Below, one piece after another: positions 18,269-27,249 of a stretch of DNA of 64,000 bases. Under the pieces are notes generated by a model, which was not told where the DNA came from, made no database searches, and saw only the letters and a program-made list of their open reading frames with translations. Each line of letters opens with the position of its first letter. Within the stretch, counting starts at the first letter, position 1. Source of the DNA: CAVRCA01 sp965218045 (GTDB lineage: Bacteria; Pseudomonadota; Alphaproteobacteria; Acetobacterales; Acetobacteraceae); contig CBDCJX010000009.1 in assembly GCA_965218045.1 (NCBI GenBank), positions 496,001-560,000 on the forward strand, written 5' to 3'. The translations under genes were made by a program, and so were the position numbers.

Positions 18269-18710
18269 CGCCGACGCTCACCCGCCCGGTCAGCCAGTCG
18301 ACGGTAACGCGCATCCTGCGGTCGCCGGTCGCCAGGGTGACCACGCCGCCGGAGGCGCTGCCGTCGGGAGCAAAGCGGATCGCCGGGGTGCTGCCGGTCG
18401 CGCCGATCGCGACGCCGACGAGGTCGGGCAGTTGCTGTGGCTGGTTGCCGTCGAGCCGGTATCCGTGCGCGGCGGGGTCGAGCGTAAACACCACCATCCG
18501 GTTGTCGACGATCGCCTGGGTGCGGGCGAGGCGCAGGGTCGACGCCACCGACCCGGCCGCCGCGCGCAGCTCGACTGTCGGGTTGCGCGCCGGGGCGCGA
18601 TACAGCACCAGCGCCAGCAGCAGGCCCAACACCGCCAGCACCACCATGATCTCGATCAAGGTGAAGCCCCGCTCCGCCAGGCGGGGCGAGCGGGGGCGTT
18701 CAGCCGGCAA
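18258..18710 (-). CDS. gspH: type II secretion minor pseudopilin GspH
   Basis: 150 residues. Leader and helix ERGFTLIEIMVVLAVLGLLLALVLY are standard. The body carries the GspH/FimT pattern: AAAGSVASTLRLARTQAIVDNRMVVFTLD followed by a beta-rich part (IRFAPDGSASGGVVTLATGDRRMRVTVDWLTGRVSVGD), where the FAPDGSASGG turn is typical. Minor pseudopilin. It overlaps gspF by 11 bases upstream and gspI by 11 bases downstream. Confidence 0.88.
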   Translation of the reverse strand: MPAERPRSPRLAERGFTLIEIMVVLAVLGLLLALVLYRAPARNPTVELRAAAGSVASTLRLARTQAIVDNRMVVFTLDPAAHGYRLDGNQPQQLPDLVGVAIGATGSTPAIRFAPDGSASGGVVTLATGDRRMRVTVDWLTGRVSVGDAG

Positions 18711-19923
18711 GGCTGTTGAGGCTGAGCATCGCCAGCATCAGCGAGGAGACGATGCCGGCGATCGCCGCTCCCATCGCGATGGTGATCACCGGCACCAGCA
18801 GCGAGACCAGCCGCTGCACGCCGAGCCGCACCGTCTCGTCGTGAATGTCGGCCGCGCGCAGGGCAAGAGCGCCGAGCTGCGCCGTCTCCTCGCCGAGCCG
18901 GAGCAGGTGGACGGTGCGGGCCGGGAAGATGCCCGCCGCTTCCAGTGGCCCGGCGAGCCCGGCGCCGCCCTTGGCGCTGAGGCTCGCCCGATCGACCGCC
19001 GCCACCCCGGCGCGGTTGCCGATAGCGTCGCGCACCACGGCCAGCGCGCTGATCAGCGGCACCCCGTTGAGCAGCAAGGTGCCCAGGCTGCGGGTGAAGC
19101 GCGCGGCGATGACCTCGCGGGCCAGGCGACCGATCACCGGCAGCCGCAGCAGCAAGCCGTCCGCCACGACACCCGGGCCCGGCCGGCGCAGCAGCTGCCG
19201 CACCGCCAGCACCAGCAGGGCCAACGCGGCCAGCCCGAACAGGCCATAGCGCGCGATGATATCGCCGGCGTCGATCAGGAACTGGGTCGAGCGCGGCAGG
19301 GTGGCGCCGTTCTGCGCGAACAGCGGCACGAATTGCGGCAGCACCTGGGTGAGCAGCAGCGCGACGGAGCCGATCGCCGTCACCAGCAGCAAGGCGGGGT
19401 AGATCATCGCCGACTGCACCGTCGCCGCGAGGCTGCGCTGGCGCTCCAGCAGCAGCGCCAGGCGCTCCAAGGTGGCCGCCAGGGTGCCACCTGCCTCGCC
19501 GGCGCGCACCAGCCCGACATAGAGCCGAGAAAAACTGCCGGGGTGCTGGCCGAGCGCGGTGGCGAGCGCGCCGCCGTCGCGCACCACGTCGCGGATCTGG
19601 CCGATCGTGGCGCCGACACGCGGCGACGGCGCGGTCTCCACCAGGAAGCGCAGCGCGCGGTCGAGGTCCTGGCCGGCGGAGAGCATGACGGCGAGCTCGC
19701 GGGTGAAGTGCGCCACGTCCTGCCGGCGCAGGCGCTTGCGGCCGAACTCGGTGTTGAGCAGGTCGGCGAGGAACGACCCACCGCCGGCGGCGGGCTCGGC
19801 GCGCATCGGGATCGCGCCCTGGCGTTGCAGCCGGGCGACCACGTCGGCCTCGCTCGTCCCCTCCATCAGCCCGCGCGTGACCTGGCCGGCGCGGTCCAGG
19901 GCGACGTAGCGGAACGACGGCAT
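18700..19923 (-). CDS. gspF: type II secretion inner-membrane platform protein GspF
   Basis: 407 residues, normal for GspF. The N-terminus (FRYVALDRAGQVTRGLMEGTSEADVVARLQRQG) is followed by two copies of the T2SF domain: RQDVAHFTRELAVMLSAGQDLDRALRFLVE in the first, and AARFTRSLGTLLLNGVPLISALAVV in the second. Each copy is followed by membrane helices (SAMIYPALLLVTAIGSVALLLTQVLPQFVPLF; LVSLLVPVITIAMGAAIAGIVSSLMLAMLSLN). It couples the GspE ATPase to pseudopilus assembly. It starts six bases after the gspE stop. Confidence 0.92.
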   Translation of the reverse strand: MPSFRYVALDRAGQVTRGLMEGTSEADVVARLQRQGAIPMRAEPAAGGGSFLADLLNTEFGRKRLRRQDVAHFTRELAVMLSAGQDLDRALRFLVETAPSPRVGATIGQIRDVVRDGGALATALGQHPGSFSRLYVGLVRAGEAGGTLAATLERLALLLERQRSLAATVQSAMIYPALLLVTAIGSVALLLTQVLPQFVPLFAQNGATLPRSTQFLIDAGDIIARYGLFGLAALALLVLAVRQLLRRPGPGVVADGLLLRLPVIGRLAREVIAARFTRSLGTLLLNGVPLISALAVVRDAIGNRAGVAAVDRASLSAKGGAGLAGPLEAAGIFPARTVHLLRLGEETAQLGALALRAADIHDETVRLGVQRLVSLLVPVITIAMGAAIAGIVSSLMLAMLSLNSLAG

Positions 19924-19929
19924 CTTGCG

Positions 19930-21726
19930 TCAGGCCTCGGCCCGGATGCTGCGGACGACCTCTTCGATCGTGGTCGTGCCGGCAAGGGCGGCGTCGAGCC
20001 CGGCCTCGAACATCGTCACCATGCCCGCCGCCACCGCCGCGCGCTCGATCTCGGACTGGTCGGCCCGGCTGAAGATCAGCCGCTCGATCTCGGCGTTCGG
20101 CAGCAGGAACTCGGCGATCGCCTGCCGGCCGCGAAAGCCGGTGCCCCGGCATTGTGGGCAGCCGACCGGGTGCCACAGGGAAACCTTGTCTCCAGCGCGG
20201 CGGCCAAGATCGAAGCGGGCAATCAGCTCGGCCGGCGCCTCGGCCGGGCGACGGCACGCCTCGCACAGCCGGCGCACCAGGCGTTGCGCCAGCACGCCGC
20301 GCAGCACCGCCGTCATCAGGTAGTCCTCGAGGCCCATGTCGCGCAGCCGGGTGATCGTCGCCGCCGCCGAGTTGGTGTGCACGGTGGACAGCACCAGGTG
20401 TCCGGTGAGCGCCGCCTGCACCGCGATCTGCGCGGTCTCCACGTCGCGGATCTCGCCCACCATGATCACGTCGGGGTCCTGGCGCAGGATCGAGCGCAGC
20501 AAGGTGGCGAAGGTGAGGTCGATCTGCGGCTTGACCTGGATCTGGAGGATGCCGCCGAGCTGGTACTCGATCGGGTCCTCGACCGTGACCACCTTGCGCA
20601 CCACCGAATTGAGCGACAGCAGCCCGGTGTACAACGTGGTGGTCTTGCCGCTGCCGGTGGGGCCGGTCACCAGCACAATCCCGTTCGGCAGGTCGAGTGC
20701 CGCGGCCAGCCGCTGCACCACCGCCGGCGCCAGGCCGAGCCGCCCGTAGTCGAACGCGACGGCGTTGCGGTCCAGCACGCGCAGCACCACGGTCTCGCCG
20801 TGCAGGGTGGGGATCGTCGAGACGCGGAAATCCACCTCCTGGCCGCGCACCGCGAGCTTGATCCGCCCGTCCTGCGGCAACCTTCGCTCGGCGATGTCGA
20901 GCCGCGCCATGATTTTTATCCGCGAGGTAATGGCGGCGACCAGCTGCGCCGGCGGGCTGTCCGCCTCGTGCAGCACGCCGTCGTAGCGGTAACGCACCCG
21001 CAGCCGGTCCTCGAACGGCTCGAGGTGGATGTCCGAGGCGCGGGTCTCGACCGCGCGGGAGATCAGCTGGTTGACCAGCCGGATCACCGGCGCCTCGCTG
21101 GCGATGTCGCGCAGCCGCTCGGCATCCTCCTCGTCCGGCCCGCCGTCAGCCTCCTTCGCCCCGTCCTCCGCCACGCCGGCTTCGGCTTCCGGGTAGAGCC
21201 GGTTGAGTGCCGCGTCGAGCTCGATCGGCACCGCGACCTCGGCGGCGACCGCAAGGCCGGTGGCGGCGGTGATCGCGCGCTGGGTGAACAGGTCGAGCGG
21301 GTCGGCTAGGGCGACGGCCAGCACCTCGCCCTCGCTGGCCGCCTCGATCGCCAGCGGTAGCGCGCGGGCTTGGCGGAGGAAGCGGGCGCCGAGCCGGTCG
21401 GCGAGCAGCGGCGCGTCCTCGGGGTAGCGCTCGGGGGTCGCGACCGGCAGATCGAGCAGGGCGGCGTAGGCTTGGGCGAGGCCGCGCTCGGAAACCAGGC
21501 CGAGCTGGATCAGCACCGCCGGCAGCGCCTGCCCGCTTTCGGCCGCGACCCGCCTGGCCCGCGCCAAGGTGCGGTCGTCGCATTGCCCTTGCTCGATCAG
21601 CAGCCGGGCGAGGCGCTCGGTGGTGTCGCCCTCTTCCGCGCTTGACGTCGGCGTGGGTGCCACGTCGGACGCCGCCGGGCTGGCCGCCTCGTCTGGCCGG
21701 GTGACTGTTCGCCGGAATAGATGCAC
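19930..21726 (-). CDS. gspE: type II secretion ATPase GspE
   Basis: 598 residues from GTG 21726, which has GGAGG upstream; the frame is open to 22077 but that part is antisense to gspO. The N-terminal GspE_N region (ERLARLLIEQGQCDDRTLARARRVA) binds the platform. The ATPase core has Walker A GPTGSGKTTT, the Asp box TVEDPIEYQ, Walker B DPDVIMVGEIRD and the His box LSTVHTNSAAATITRL. A zinc site is formed by CEAC and CPQC (LCEACRRPAEA and GCPQCRGTGFRG). It powers pseudopilus extension from the cytosolic face. First gene of the minus-strand secretion unit, divergent from gspO. Confidence 0.93.
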   Translation of the reverse strand: MHLFRRTVTRPDEAASPAASDVAPTPTSSAEEGDTTERLARLLIEQGQCDDRTLARARRVAAESGQALPAVLIQLGLVSERGLAQAYAALLDLPVATPERYPEDAPLLADRLGARFLRQARALPLAIEAASEGEVLAVALADPLDLFTQRAITAATGLAVAAEVAVPIELDAALNRLYPEAEAGVAEDGAKEADGGPDEEDAERLRDIASEAPVIRLVNQLISRAVETRASDIHLEPFEDRLRVRYRYDGVLHEADSPPAQLVAAITSRIKIMARLDIAERRLPQDGRIKLAVRGQEVDFRVSTIPTLHGETVVLRVLDRNAVAFDYGRLGLAPAVVQRLAAALDLPNGIVLVTGPTGSGKTTTLYTGLLSLNSVVRKVVTVEDPIEYQLGGILQIQVKPQIDLTFATLLRSILRQDPDVIMVGEIRDVETAQIAVQAALTGHLVLSTVHTNSAAATITRLRDMGLEDYLMTAVLRGVLAQRLVRRLCEACRRPAEAPAELIARFDLGRRAGDKVSLWHPVGCPQCRGTGFRGRQAIAEFLLPNAEIERLIFSRADQSEIERAAVAAGMVTMFEAGLDAALAGTTTIEEVVRSIRAEA

Positions 21727-21849
21727 TTGCGCCTCCCGCCCGCGCCCTAGTAGAGCACGGCCGCATTGATGAGGGCCGTTCGCGGGCTGGATCAAGACCT
21801 GCGCTGGCGCGTCGGCGCCGCTCGGATTACGCCTGACCTCGTGCCGGAG

Positions 21850-22617
21850 ATGCATCTGCCCGATTGGCTGCCGCCACTGCTCGCCGCCCCTTTCGTCGGC
21901 AGCCTGCTCGGGGTGCTGGTGCGGCGGCTGCCGCGTGGGTTGCCGGTGGCACTCGATCGCTCGCGTTGCGAGAGCTGCGGCCATGCGCTCGGCCCGGCCG
22001 AGCTGGTGCCGCTGGCGAGCTACGCCGTGTTGCGTGGTCGCTGCCGGCACTGCGGCGCGGCGATCTCCCCGTTTCACCCATTGATCGAGCTGGCGGCGTT
22101 GCTAGTCGCGATCTGGGCCGCCACGTCGGCGCCGGACGCGGGCTTGCTCTGGGCCGACTGCGTGCTGGGCTGGACCTTGCTGGCGTTGGGCTGGATCGAC
22201 TGGGAGACCATGGTGCTGCCGGACGCGCTGACCTTGCCGCTGATCCTCGCCGGGCTCGGCGCGGCGCTGCTGCTGGCGCCCCACCACGCGGCGCTATACG
22301 CCGCCGGGGCGGCGCTCGGCTGGCTCGGTTTTCGGGCCGTCGCCCTCGCCTACCGCGCGCTGCGCGGACGCGACGGTCTCGGCGAGGGCGACGCCAAGCT
22401 GCTGGCGGCGGGCGGCGCCTGGGTGGGACCGGCGGCCTTGCCCTTGGTTGTGTTCCTCGGCGCGCTGCTTGGGATCGCGCTGACGCTGGCACGTTCGGCC
22501 GGCAGCGGCCTGCGACGCGAGACGGCGGTGCCGTTCGGGCCGAGCCTGGCCCTCGCGGTGTGGCTGGTCCGGCTCTACGGCGACGGCTTCCTGGCCTGGT
22601 ATGGTCCGTTCCGATGA
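21850..22617 (+). CDS. gspO: prepilin peptidase / N-methyltransferase GspO
   Basis: 255 residues from ATG 21850; an alternative ATG at 21769 adds 27 residues without a clear ribosome site. The A24 prepilin peptidase order is complete: N-terminal membrane helix with APFVGSLLGVLVRRLP, a cytosolic four-cysteine zinc loop (CESCGHALGP and CRHCGAAISPFHPLIEL), the first catalytic Asp in IDWETMVLPDALTLP, and the second in GEGDAKLLAAGGAWVG. It cleaves and methylates GspG, H, I, J and K. It opens the plus-strand secretion unit, about 120 bases from the divergent gspE start. Confidence 0.9.
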   Translation: MHLPDWLPPLLAAPFVGSLLGVLVRRLPRGLPVALDRSRCESCGHALGPAELVPLASYAVLRGRCRHCGAAISPFHPLIELAALLVAIWAATSAPDAGLLWADCVLGWTLLALGWIDWETMVLPDALTLPLILAGLGAALLLAPHHAALYAAGAALGWLGFRAVALAYRALRGRDGLGEGDAKLLAAGGAWVGPAALPLVVFLGALLGIALTLARSAGSGLRRETAVPFGPSLALAVWLVRLYGDGFLAWYGPFR

Positions 22618-22678
22618 TTGAGAGACAGGCGGGCATGGCCGTACGAGGTGCCCAAGGCACCCGGCGAGTGCGGCACCA

Positions 22679-23701
22679 GTGAGCGGCGCGGCGGGCCGGT
22701 TCGGGCGCTGGTGGCTGGAGCAGCTTGTCTCGATCGGCCATCGCCGAGGCGAGCAGCAACCCGACGGCGTGGTGCTCGCGCTCGCCACATCGGACGGCCC
22801 GGTCCGGGTGCTGCGGCGGCGCGGCGCGCGGAGCGAGGCGCTGGGCGAGGTGGCACTCGGCCCGCAGGGGCGCGCCGCGTTGTCCCGCATGATCGGGCGG
22901 CGGCGCGGTCCGGTCAGCCTGCGTCTGAGGCAGGCGCTGTTGCACCGCGACATCGTGCTGCCGCTCGCCGCCGAACGCGATCTCCGCCGCGTGCTGGCCT
23001 ACGAGCTGGAACGGGTGACCCCGTTCACGGCCGCCGAGGTTCATTGGGACTACCGTGTGCGCAAGCGGGATGTCGCGCGAGGGCAATTGGTGGTCGAGCT
23101 GGTCATCACGCCACGCGCGGTGCTGGACCCGGTGCTGCAAGCGCTGGCCGGTCTCGGCGTCGCGCCAGCACGAGTGGAGCCGGACGAGCCGGGCGGCGCG
23201 CTCCGCCTGTCCTCGCCCGGCGCCGGGCGGCAATTGCGGCTGGTCCGCGTGCTGGCCACCGTCTGCGTCGTGCTCGCCTTGGTCGCGGCGGTTCTGCCGA
23301 TCATCCGCCAATCCTTGGCGCTGGCGGCGCTGGAAACACGCATGGACGCGCTGCGCCCGCGGGTCGAGCGCGCCCAGGCGATCCGTCGGCGGCTCGGCGG
23401 CGAGGGACAGGCCGACCAGGTGATCGCCGCCGAAACCGCCCGGGTCGGCAACGCGCTCGACATCCTGGCCACGGTCACCGGGCTGCTGCCGGACGACACC
23501 TATCTGGTCAGCCTCGCCTTGCGCGCCCGCGAGCTCACCCTGGAGGGACGCTCGCGACAAGCGGCCGGGCTGATCGGCACGCTGTCCGCCGATCCGGCCA
23601 TGCAGGCGGTGCATTTCATCGCGCCGGTGACCCGCTCCGGCAGCGGCGAGGATGTGTTCACCCTGCAGGCCCGAGCCGGGCAAGCCCGGGCGGGCGGCTA
23701 G
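22679..23701 (+). CDS. gspL: type II secretion protein GspL
   Basis: 340 residues from GTG 22679. The N-terminal cytosolic part has an actin-like pilM/GspL flavour (GPVSLRLRQALLHRDIVLPLAAERDLRRVLAYELERVTPFTAAEVHWDY), one membrane helix follows at about 195-215 (LVRVLATVCVVLALVAAVLP), then a periplasmic PilN-like ferredoxin fold (NALDILATVTGLLPDDTYLVSL, GRSRQAAGLIGTLSADPAMQAVHF). It recruits GspE to the membrane. It lies 61 bases after gspO and two bases before gspM. Family assignment rests on layout plus the PilN-like domain. Confidence 0.85.
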   Translation: MSGAAGRFGRWWLEQLVSIGHRRGEQQPDGVVLALATSDGPVRVLRRRGARSEALGEVALGPQGRAALSRMIGRRRGPVSLRLRQALLHRDIVLPLAAERDLRRVLAYELERVTPFTAAEVHWDYRVRKRDVARGQLVVELVITPRAVLDPVLQALAGLGVAPARVEPDEPGGALRLSSPGAGRQLRLVRVLATVCVVLALVAAVLPIIRQSLALAALETRMDALRPRVERAQAIRRRLGGEGQADQVIAAETARVGNALDILATVTGLLPDDTYLVSLALRARELTLEGRSRQAAGLIGTLSADPAMQAVHFIAPVTRSGSGEDVFTLQARAGQARAGG

Positions 23702-23703
23702 CG

Positions 23704-24273
23704 GTGTTCGGTTCGTTGCCGACCGGCCGGCGCGGCCAGGCGCTCGCCCTCGGATTGCTCGCCATCACCCTCGCCGTGCTGTGGCTCGTCGTGGTGGGCC
23801 CGCTGATCGGCTGGTACTCCGAGCGGGCCGATCGCCTGGCACGGGAGCGGGTGTTGGCGGCGCGCATGGCCGAGATCGCCGCCAGCCTGCCCCTGCTGGA
23901 GCAGCAGGCGACGGCGCGACGGGGCACCGCGCCCAAGCCGGATGCCTTGCTCGCCGGAAACTCGGACGCGCTCGCCGCCGCCGCGCTACAGGAGCGGTTG
24001 CAAGCGATGGCGCAGCGCAGCGGCGCGGCGCTGAGCACGATCGAGGCGCTGCCGCCCGAGGCGAGCGGCGCCTATCGGCGGATCAAGGTGCGGGCGACGC
24101 TCGCCGCACCCTACCCGGCCTTGACGCAATTGCTGCGCGGGATCAGCACGGCGGCCCCGACGATGCTGGTGGACGACCTCACCATGCGCGCATCGTTCAG
24201 CGCGGCGCCGGACCGGGCCGCGCGGCTGGAGACCAGCTTCACGGTGATCGCGTTTCGCGCGGCCGCCCCCTGA
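23704..24273 (+). CDS. gspM: type II secretion protein GspM
   Basis: 189 residues from GTG 23704, two bases after the gspL stop. One membrane helix near the start (ALALGLLAITLAVLWLVVVGPLIGWY) is followed by a coiled segment (SERADRLARERVLAARMAEI) and a GspM-type ferredoxin domain (AALQERLQAMAQRSGAALSTIEALPP, YPALTQLLRGISTAAPTMLVDDLTM). It pairs with GspL in the inner-membrane platform. The frame extends back to 22618 through gspL, but that part is a shadow. The next gene starts 13 bases downstream, but its metabolic function makes a shared role unlikely. Confidence 0.85.
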   Translation: MFGSLPTGRRGQALALGLLAITLAVLWLVVVGPLIGWYSERADRLARERVLAARMAEIAASLPLLEQQATARRGTAPKPDALLAGNSDALAAAALQERLQAMAQRSGAALSTIEALPPEASGAYRRIKVRATLAAPYPALTQLLRGISTAAPTMLVDDLTMRASFSAAPDRAARLETSFTVIAFRAAAP

Positions 24274-24286
24274 GAGGACCTCCCCG

Positions 24287-25594
24287 ATGGCCTATCCCGA
24301 TCTGAAGTCGCGCTCCAAGGCGGTGAACGACCGCGCCAAGGCGAGCCTGCCCGGCGGCAACACGCGAACCACCGTGTTCATGCAGCCGTACCCGATCTAC
24401 GCGGCGCGTGGCGAAGGGTGTCGGGTCTGGGATGTCGACGGCGTGGTCCGCATCGACTGCATCAACAATTTCACCTCGTTGATCCACGGCCACGCGCACC
24501 CCGCCCTGGTGCAGGCGGCTTGCGAGCAGATGCGGCTCGGCTCCGCGTTCGGCATGCCGACCGAGGCCGAGGTCGATCTCGCCGAACTGCTCTGCGGTCG
24601 GGTGGCGTCGGTCGACCGGGTGCGCTTCAGCAACTCGGGCACCGAGGCGGTGATGATGGCGGTGAAGGCCGCGCGCGCCTTCACCGGGCGGGCAAAGATC
24701 GCCAAGTGCGAAGGCGCCTATCACGGTACCTACGACTACGCCGAGGTCAGCCTCGATACCAAGCCCGACGCCTGGGTGCAGGGCCCGCCCGCCTCGGTCG
24801 CCTACGCCCGCGGAACGCCGCAGGGTGTGCTGGACGATGTCGTGACCATCCCGTTCAACGACGTGGACGGCGCGGTCAGCCTGATCCGCGCCTGCGGCTC
24901 GGAGCTCGCCTGCGTCCTGGTGGACCCGATGCCGAACCGCGCGGGGCTGGTGCCGGCCGAGCGGTCCTATATCCAGGCGCTGCGCGAGGCCACGCGCGAG
25001 GTGGGCGCGTTGCTGGTGTTCGACGAGGTGATCTCGTTCCGGCTCGGCTTCGGCGGCGCGCAGGCGATCTGGGACGTCGCGGCCGACCTCACCGCCTTCG
25101 GCAAGATCATCGGCGGCGGGCTTCCGGTGGGCGCGACCGGCGGCCGGGCGGAGGTGATGGCGGTGTTCGATCCGAGCGCGGGCAAGCCGGCGCTGCCCGG
25201 CGGCGGCACCTTCTCCGCCAACCCAGTCACGATGCGGGCCGGCATCGCCGCGATGGAGCTGCTCGACCCGGCGGCGTACCAGCGGCTCGACCAGATCGGC
25301 GAGCGGGTGCGCGGCGGCATCGACGAGGCGTTCCGCCGGCATGGCGTCGCGGGCGGAACCGTCGGGCTCGGCTCGTTGCTCCGGCTGCATTTCACCGACC
25401 GTCCGGTGCGGGACTACCGCTCCGCCTATGCCAGCCCGGCGGAGGCTCAGCGACAGGACGCCTGCTTCCGGCGGCTGATCGACGAAGGGGTGCTGATGGC
25501 CCCCAATGGCCTGATGGCGCTGTCCACGCCGATGACCGATGACGATGTCGACATGATCGTCGCAAGCGTGTCGGCCGCGTTGGCGCGGTCATGA
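24287..25594 (+). CDS. class III aminotransferase, glutamate-1-semialdehyde aminomutase-like
   Basis: 435 residues, fold type I PLP enzyme. N-terminus LPGGNTRTTVFMQPYPIYAARGEGCRVWDVDG and SNSGTEAVMMAVKAARAFTGRAKIAKCEGAYHGTYDY match the GSA aminomutase subgroup. The PLP aspartate lies in LLVFDEVISFRLGFGG and the Schiff-base lysine in LTAFGKIIGGGLPVGATGG. It is unlikely to be the housekeeping hemL, because it sits in an operon with hydantoinase genes: the next ATG overlaps its stop (ATGA). Substrate is unknown; an amino acid or amine whose nitrogen ends up in a cyclic amide would fit. Confidence 0.82.
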   Translation: MAYPDLKSRSKAVNDRAKASLPGGNTRTTVFMQPYPIYAARGEGCRVWDVDGVVRIDCINNFTSLIHGHAHPALVQAACEQMRLGSAFGMPTEAEVDLAELLCGRVASVDRVRFSNSGTEAVMMAVKAARAFTGRAKIAKCEGAYHGTYDYAEVSLDTKPDAWVQGPPASVAYARGTPQGVLDDVVTIPFNDVDGAVSLIRACGSELACVLVDPMPNRAGLVPAERSYIQALREATREVGALLVFDEVISFRLGFGGAQAIWDVAADLTAFGKIIGGGLPVGATGGRAEVMAVFDPSAGKPALPGGGTFSANPVTMRAGIAAMELLDPAAYQRLDQIGERVRGGIDEAFRRHGVAGGTVGLGSLLRLHFTDRPVRDYRSAYASPAEAQRQDACFRRLIDEGVLMAPNGLMALSTPMTDDDVDMIVASVSAALARS

Positions 25595-27249
25595 CCGCCG
25601 CGATCGACCCGATCACCCGCTCGGTGGTCGAGCATCGCCTCTCGTCGATCGTGACCGAGATGGGCGAGGCGATGCTGCGCACCTCCTACTCGCAAATCCT
25701 GAACTCGAGCCGCGACTTCTCGATCGCGGTCACCGACACAAGCGCCCGTCTGATCGCGCAGGCGGACCATCTTCCCGTGCATGTCGGTGCCTTGCCCTGG
25801 GCCACCAAGGCGGTCGAGGCGCGCTTCGACAATGTCGCGCCCGGCGACGTGTTCCTGATGAACGATCCCGATCATGGCGGCTCGCACCTGCCCGATCTGA
25901 CCGCTTTCGTGCCGGTGTTCGACGGCAAGGACCGGCTGTTCTGGACCGTCGTGCGCGCGCACCAGAGCGATATCGGCGGCTCGACCTACGGCGCCTACAA
26001 TCCGGCGGCGACCGAGATCTGGCAGGAGGGATTGCGGGTTCCGCCGATCCGCTTGTTCGAAGCCGGGCGGCTGCGCGACGACCTGCTCGATCTACTGGCG
26101 CTGAACACGCGCATCGGCCGCGATTTCCGGGGCGACCTGCTTGCGATGGTGGGCGCTGCCCGGCTGGGTGAGCGTGGCATGAACAAGCTGCTGGCCGAGT
26201 TTGGCGGCCGCGTCGTGCAAGCGGCGGTCGACCAGATCTTGGACGCCGCCGAGCAGCGCACGCGGGCGATCGTCTCGGCTTGGCGCGATGGCGTGTTCCA
26301 CGGCGAGGCTTTCCTCGACGACGACGGCCACGGACGGGAAAACATCCGCATCGCGGCGAAGGTCACCAAGCGCGGCGGCGATATCGAGATCGACTTGTCG
26401 GAATCGGACCCGCAAACCACCAGCTTCGTCAATTCGTCGCACGCCAACATGCAATCCGCCTGCGTGATGGCGTTCGCCTACCTGATCGACGCCGACATAC
26501 CGAAGAACGATGGCGCGTTCCGGCCGCTCAAGGTCATCGCCCGGGAAGGCACCATCGTGTGGGCGGAGCCGGGCCGCCCGGTGACGATGTGCACCAGCCA
26601 CCCGTCGAACGAGATCATCGAGGCGATCGTCAAGGCGCTGGCGCAATGCTGCCCGGAGCGGGCGATGGCGGGCTGGGGGCGGCGGTTCCGCATCGCCCTG
26701 CAAGGCGAGGACCCGCGCACCGGCCGCGGGTTCATCTGGCACATGTTCCACGCCCGGCCCGGCGGCGGCGCCTCGGCCGGTGGCGATGGCTGGTCCTCGA
26801 TCGGCGAGTGGCACTCGGCCGGCGGGCTCAAGTTCGGCAGCGTGGAGTTCGCCGAGGTTCGCTTCCCGCTGCACTTTCGCCAGCACGAGTTCCTGCCCGG
26901 CTCGGGCGGCGAGGGCCGCTATCGCGGCGGCCTTGGCGTCGCCCTCGACCTCGTGGTGGAAACCGAGAAGCCGGCGCTCGCCAACACCGCCGGCGACGGG
27001 GCGCGGCATGGCGCGTGCGGCATGCTGGGCGGTCGCGACGGGCCGCCGCACGCTTACCGGCTGCTCTCCGACGGCCGCGAGCCGCGCGTTCTCGGCACCA
27101 AGCAGGTCGGGATCGCGGTGCGGCCCGGCGACGTATTCGAGGTCCGCTCCGGCGGCGGCGGCGGCTGGGGGCCACCGGAGGAACGCACTGCCGCGGCGCG
27201 CGAGCAGGACGCGCAAGCCGGCCTGCTGCACGCGCGGGGAGCAATCTGA
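25591..27249 (+). CDS. hyuB: hydantoinase B / oxoprolinase family protein
   Basis: 552 residues. HyuB features are throughout: PITRSVVEHRLSSIVTEMGEAMLRTSYSQILNSSRDFS near the start, FLMNDPDHGGSHLPDLTAFVPVF, VVRAHQSDIGGSTYGAYNPAATEIWQEGLRVPP, and a Gly-rich end GDVFEVRSGGGGGWGPP. HyuB subunits act with HyuA in ATP-dependent opening of cyclic amides or, in the acetone/acetophenone carboxylase branch, in carboxylation. It overlaps the aminotransferase gene upstream and directly abuts hyuA. The substrate cannot be fixed from sequence. Confidence 0.87.
   Translation: MTAAIDPITRSVVEHRLSSIVTEMGEAMLRTSYSQILNSSRDFSIAVTDTSARLIAQADHLPVHVGALPWATKAVEARFDNVAPGDVFLMNDPDHGGSHLPDLTAFVPVFDGKDRLFWTVVRAHQSDIGGSTYGAYNPAATEIWQEGLRVPPIRLFEAGRLRDDLLDLLALNTRIGRDFRGDLLAMVGAARLGERGMNKLLAEFGGRVVQAAVDQILDAAEQRTRAIVSAWRDGVFHGEAFLDDDGHGRENIRIAAKVTKRGGDIEIDLSESDPQTTSFVNSSHANMQSACVMAFAYLIDADIPKNDGAFRPLKVIAREGTIVWAEPGRPVTMCTSHPSNEIIEAIVKALAQCCPERAMAGWGRRFRIALQGEDPRTGRGFIWHMFHARPGGGASAGGDGWSSIGEWHSAGGLKFGSVEFAEVRFPLHFRQHEFLPGSGGEGRYRGGLGVALDLVVETEKPALANTAGDGARHGACGMLGGRDGPPHAYRLLSDGREPRVLGTKQVGIAVRPGDVFEVRSGGGGGWGPPEERTAAAREQDAQAGLLHARGAI

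Noticed and set aside
18337..21309. 990-residue open frame on the plus strand across gspE-H
   Set aside because: Antisense shadow of gspH, gspF and gspE, with no motif and biased composition.
22618..23703. N-terminal extension of the gspM frame through gspL
   Set aside because: Gly/Arg-rich, out-of-frame reading of gspL; gspM has its own GTG two bases after the gspL stop.
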